A program made the position numbers and the translations under genes. Shown piece by piece: positions 5,939 to 7,648 of a DNA stretch of 7,648 nt. Source of the DNA: Desulfobulbaceae bacterium UBA5628 (lineage in GTDB: Bacteria; Desulfobacterota; Desulfobulbia; Desulfobulbales; Desulfurivibrionaceae); assembly GCA_002421565.1 (NCBI GenBank), contig DIKC01000197.1:15446-23093 (forward strand), written 5' to 3'. The notes under the pieces are model-generated. The model was given only the letters and a program-made list of their open reading frames with translations. It was not told the DNA's origin and searched no databases. Numbering within the stretch: the stretch's first letter is position 1; the number at the start of each line of letters is the position of its first letter.

Positions 5939-6978
5939 CACAAAACACTCCACGGTTTGGGGAGAAAGATATTGGTGTAAAGGTCAAGGGCGTAGCGGTC
6001 GGTCATCCCGGCGATGAAATCGCAGACCATCCGCTCCCTGGGGGTGCCGGCCGGGTAATCGATGGGCGGCTCCCAGTATTGGTCGTGCTCCATGAAATAG
6101 GCGTAAAGCTCCCGCATCACCTTCATCGCCTTGAGGAAGTCGTCATGGACCTTGTAGTTTTCATAGACATTGGCAAAGAGAAAGGCGCGCAGTTCGACGA
6201 TCCCGGCCATGATCTCCGGGCTCAGGAGCAGCCGTTCGCCGCCGCCGGCCAGGGTTTGCTCCACCAGATCGCGGACCATGGTTCCGATCCGTTCCGAGGA
6301 GGTGGCGCCGAAGAGGCGGCAGAGATCGCGGGGAATCTGCTCCGTTGCCAGCACCCCGGCCCGCACCGCGTCGTCGAGATCGTGATTGACATAGGCGATG
6401 ATGTCCGCCACCCGCACCACCCGGCCTTCCAGGGTGGCGGCCAGGTCGTGCAGGTCGGCGGGGAGGATTTCCTTGCGGCCCTTGGAGTGGTGGATGATGC
6501 CGTCCCGCACCTCCCAGGTGAGGTTGAGGCCCGCCCCTTTTTTCTCCAGGATATCCACCACCCGCAGGCTTTGCTGATAGTGCTGGAAGCCCTCGGGATA
6601 AAGCTCGGCCAGAACCGATTCGCCGGCATGGCCGAAGGGGGTGTGGCCGAGATCGTGGCCCAGGGCGATGGCCTCGGTGAGATGGCCGTTCAGGCGCAGG
6701 GCCACCGAGATGGTGCGGGCGATCTGGGAAACTTCCAGGACATGGGTAAGGCGGGTGCGGTAATGGTCGCCGGCCGGGGCGAGAAAGACCTGGGTTTTGT
6801 GCTTGAGGCGGCGGAAGGCCTTGCAGTGGATGAGCCGGTCCCGGTCGCGCTGGAAGGCAACCCGGATGGTGCACTCCTCCTCCGGCCGCAAGCGCCCCTT
6901 GCTGTCGCGGCTCAAGGCGGCCCAGGGGGCCAGGGAGGCGGCCTCCCGTTCTTCAATCTGTTGGCGGATCAAGCTCAT
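5938..6978 (-). CDS. dgt: Deoxyguanosinetriphosphate triphosphohydrolase-like HD protein
   Basis: This is a cytoplasmic HD-superfamily phosphohydrolase of 346 residues. Relatives hydrolyse dGTP or other dNTPs to the nucleoside and triphosphate, controlling nucleotide pools. Family hallmarks are FQRDRDRLIHCKAFRRLKHK (42-61), DHYRTRLTHVLEVSQIAR, and the metal-binding set His79, His108-Asp109 (GHDLGHTPFGHAGE) and Asp192 (VADIIAYVNHDLDD). The length and N-terminus fit the shorter dGTPase-like subfamily rather than the roughly 500-residue E. coli Dgt, so substrate specificity is unproven. I chose the ATG at 6978 because the protein from there aligns with the family N-terminus (short helix, then SKGRLRPEEEC). 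Starts at 6996, 7029 or TTG 7053 are possible, but the last two fall inside the predicted promoter/terminator. No good Shine-Dalgarno precedes 6978, which is the weak point. The stop overlaps the valS start by one base, implying coupled translation. The symbol is by family only. Confidence 0.9.
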   Translation of the reverse strand: MSLIRQQIEEREAASLAPWAALSRDSKGRLRPEEECTIRVAFQRDRDRLIHCKAFRRLKHKTQVFLAPAGDHYRTRLTHVLEVSQIARTISVALRLNGHLTEAIALGHDLGHTPFGHAGESVLAELYPEGFQHYQQSLRVVDILEKKGAGLNLTWEVRDGIIHHSKGRKEILPADLHDLAATLEGRVVRVADIIAYVNHDLDDAVRAGVLATEQIPRDLCRLFGATSSERIGTMVRDLVEQTLAGGGERLLLSPEIMAGIVELRAFLFANVYENYKVHDDFLKAMKVMRELYAYFMEHDQYWEPPIDYPAGTPRERMVCDFIAGMTDRYALDLYTNIFLPKPWSVL

Positions 6979-7024
6979 CGTTAATGGTCGGTGCATCCGG
7001 GTTGGGGTTTGCGCGATGGCGCTG

Positions 7025-7053
7025 AACATACTGGCAAAACGCCCTCTGGTCAA
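7025..7053 (-). promoter_or_regulatory. Candidate sigma-70 promoter of the dgt-valS unit
   Basis: On the minus strand TTGACC (7053-7048, 5 of 6 consensus) is followed after exactly 17 bases by TATGTT (7030-7025, 4 of 6). The predicted start near 7018 would give a leader of about 40 bases to the ATG at 6978. The -35 box lies in the loop of the neighbouring terminator hairpin. Confidence 0.5.
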
Positions 7054-7065
7054 GGAGAGAGGGCG
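7036..7065 (-). terminator. Probable intrinsic terminator of the DUF4143 ATPase gene
   Basis: On the minus strand CGCCCTCT (7065-7058) pairs perfectly with AGAGGGCG (7047-7040) around a 10-base loop, followed at once by TTTT (7039-7036). It begins seven bases after the stop codon of the DUF4143 gene. The U-tract is short, so efficiency may be partial. Confidence 0.6.
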
Positions 7066-7071
7066 ATCGGA

Positions 7072-7648
7072 TTATGAAACTATTTCTCCGTCCCACAGGC
7101 GGCGCAGGAAAATTCTCCAGGGCATGACGTGAATCCCGTCGCTGATTCTTTCGCGGCTTTCATTGCACACCACCATCGCCTTACGGGGCGAGAAGTCATC
7201 CATAAAAGCGCGGAGCGGTTTGAGGTCGCGATTGTCGATCCGGTCGGCACCCTTGACTTCGATGGCGACTTCGCCCCCGCCCAGGATGAAATCGACCTCC
7301 AGGCCGCTTTTCGTGCGCCAGAAGGAGATGGGCATATCCAGTTCGGCATGGGAGTTGTAGGCGGTCAATTCCATGAAAATAAAATGTTCAAGGGCCTTGC
7401 CGAACTCTTCGCCCTTTTCCTCGGCCAGATGGCGCTTGGTCAGGGCGCCGGCCACCCCGACATCAAAGAGATAGAATTTGGGGGCCTTGCCGATTACCTG
7501 CCGGCCCTGCCTTTTCTTGAAGGGCAACACCAAGGTGCCCAGCAGGGTGTCCGCCAGGATTTGAAAGTACTCCTTGACCGTCTTGGCATCGACGCCGCAC
7601 TCCCTGGCAATATTGGTATAATTGAGGTGCTTCCGGGTTTTCAGTGGG
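7072..7648 (-). CDS. C-terminal part of an AAA ATPase with a DUF4143 domain, N-terminus outside the window
   Basis: The minus-strand frame stays open to the right window edge, giving 191 C-terminal residues; the N-terminal P-loop ATPase part expected for this family lies beyond. The visible part starts with a winged-helix-like segment (NYTNIARECGVDAKTVKEYF), runs through LLGTLVLPF and KFYLFDVGVAGAL, and reaches GKALEHFIFMEL. It ends with a PD-(D/E)xK nuclease-like core: EVDFIL supplies the acidic residue and AIEVKGA the E-x-K pair. These are the usual DUF4143 landmarks. The family is widespread, often patchily distributed, and its function is not established; nuclease activity is suggested only by the fold. 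TTG at 7533 is in frame but is not the start, because homologous sequence continues upstream of it. The gene has its own terminator and is probably unrelated functionally to dgt-valS. Confidence 0.85.
   Translation of the reverse strand, partial: PLKTRKHLNYTNIARECGVDAKTVKEYFQILADTLLGTLVLPFKKRQGRQVIGKAPKFYLFDVGVAGALTKRHLAEEKGEEFGKALEHFIFMELTAYNSHAELDMPISFWRTKSGLEVDFILGGGEVAIEVKGADRIDNRDLKPLRAFMDDFSPRKAMVVCNESRERISDGIHVMPWRIFLRRLWDGEIVS

Noticed and set aside
5939..5953. GTG at 5953 as start of valS
   Set aside because: No Shine-Dalgarno precedes it, and the GTGGAG itself supplies the GGAG for the ATG at 5938, which also gives the family-like N-terminus.
4115..5980. 621-codon open frame on the plus strand
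   Set aside because: It lies fully antisense to valS, whose motifs are unmistakable. The translation is Gly/His/Val-rich without family motifs, as expected from a GC-rich third codon position.
6079..6984. 301-codon open frame on the plus strand
   Set aside because: It is antisense to the dGTPase-like gene and lacks any recognisable domain; a shadow frame.
7072..7533. DUF4143 frame read as a complete 153-residue gene starting at TTG 7533
   Set aside because: The same frame continues open to the window edge with homologous winged-helix sequence, so the gene is cut by the window rather than short.

Overview
The window looks like chromosomal DNA of an anaerobic, GC-rich sulfate- or sulfur-metabolising bacterium of the former Deltaproteobacteria, with Desulfobulbales/Desulfurivibrio-like as the best guess. 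The basis is a HybA/HmcB plus HybB/HmcC type membrane redox module, a PxxKW cysteine-rich protein (a family I know mainly from this group) and a GC-rich third codon position. This is inference from gene content; no rRNA or other taxonomic marker is present.

Left part (1-2841, plus strand): the tail of a membrane-anchored iron-sulfur subunit overlaps by ATGA with a complete ten-helix NrfD/HybB-family quinone-interacting subunit. After 76 bases carrying two mutually exclusive hairpins comes a two-helix sensor histidine kinase. Its phospho-acceptor His box is intact, but its ATP-binding domain is strongly degenerate. The likely theme is periplasm/quinone electron transfer with an adjoining envelope sensor.

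Middle (2841-3279, minus strand): a small PxxKW cysteine-rich protein with its own near-consensus sigma-70 promoter, a strong Shine-Dalgarno sequence and a U-tract terminator. The terminator abuts the kinase stop codon, so the two genes converge.

Right part (3290-7065, minus strand): a two-gene unit, a dGTPase-like HD phosphohydrolase followed by valyl-tRNA synthetase (valS), joined by a one-base TGATG stop/start overlap. A likely promoter for the pair is interleaved with the terminator of the preceding gene.

Right edge (7072-7648, minus strand): the C-terminal part of a DUF4143-type ATPase, cut by the window end.

No tRNA, rRNA, CRISPR array, insertion sequence or long gene-free stretch is visible. 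The largest intergenic gaps are about 76 to 106 bases. Most of the content is ordinary; the least ordinary items are the degenerate kinase and the compact regulatory sites between genes.
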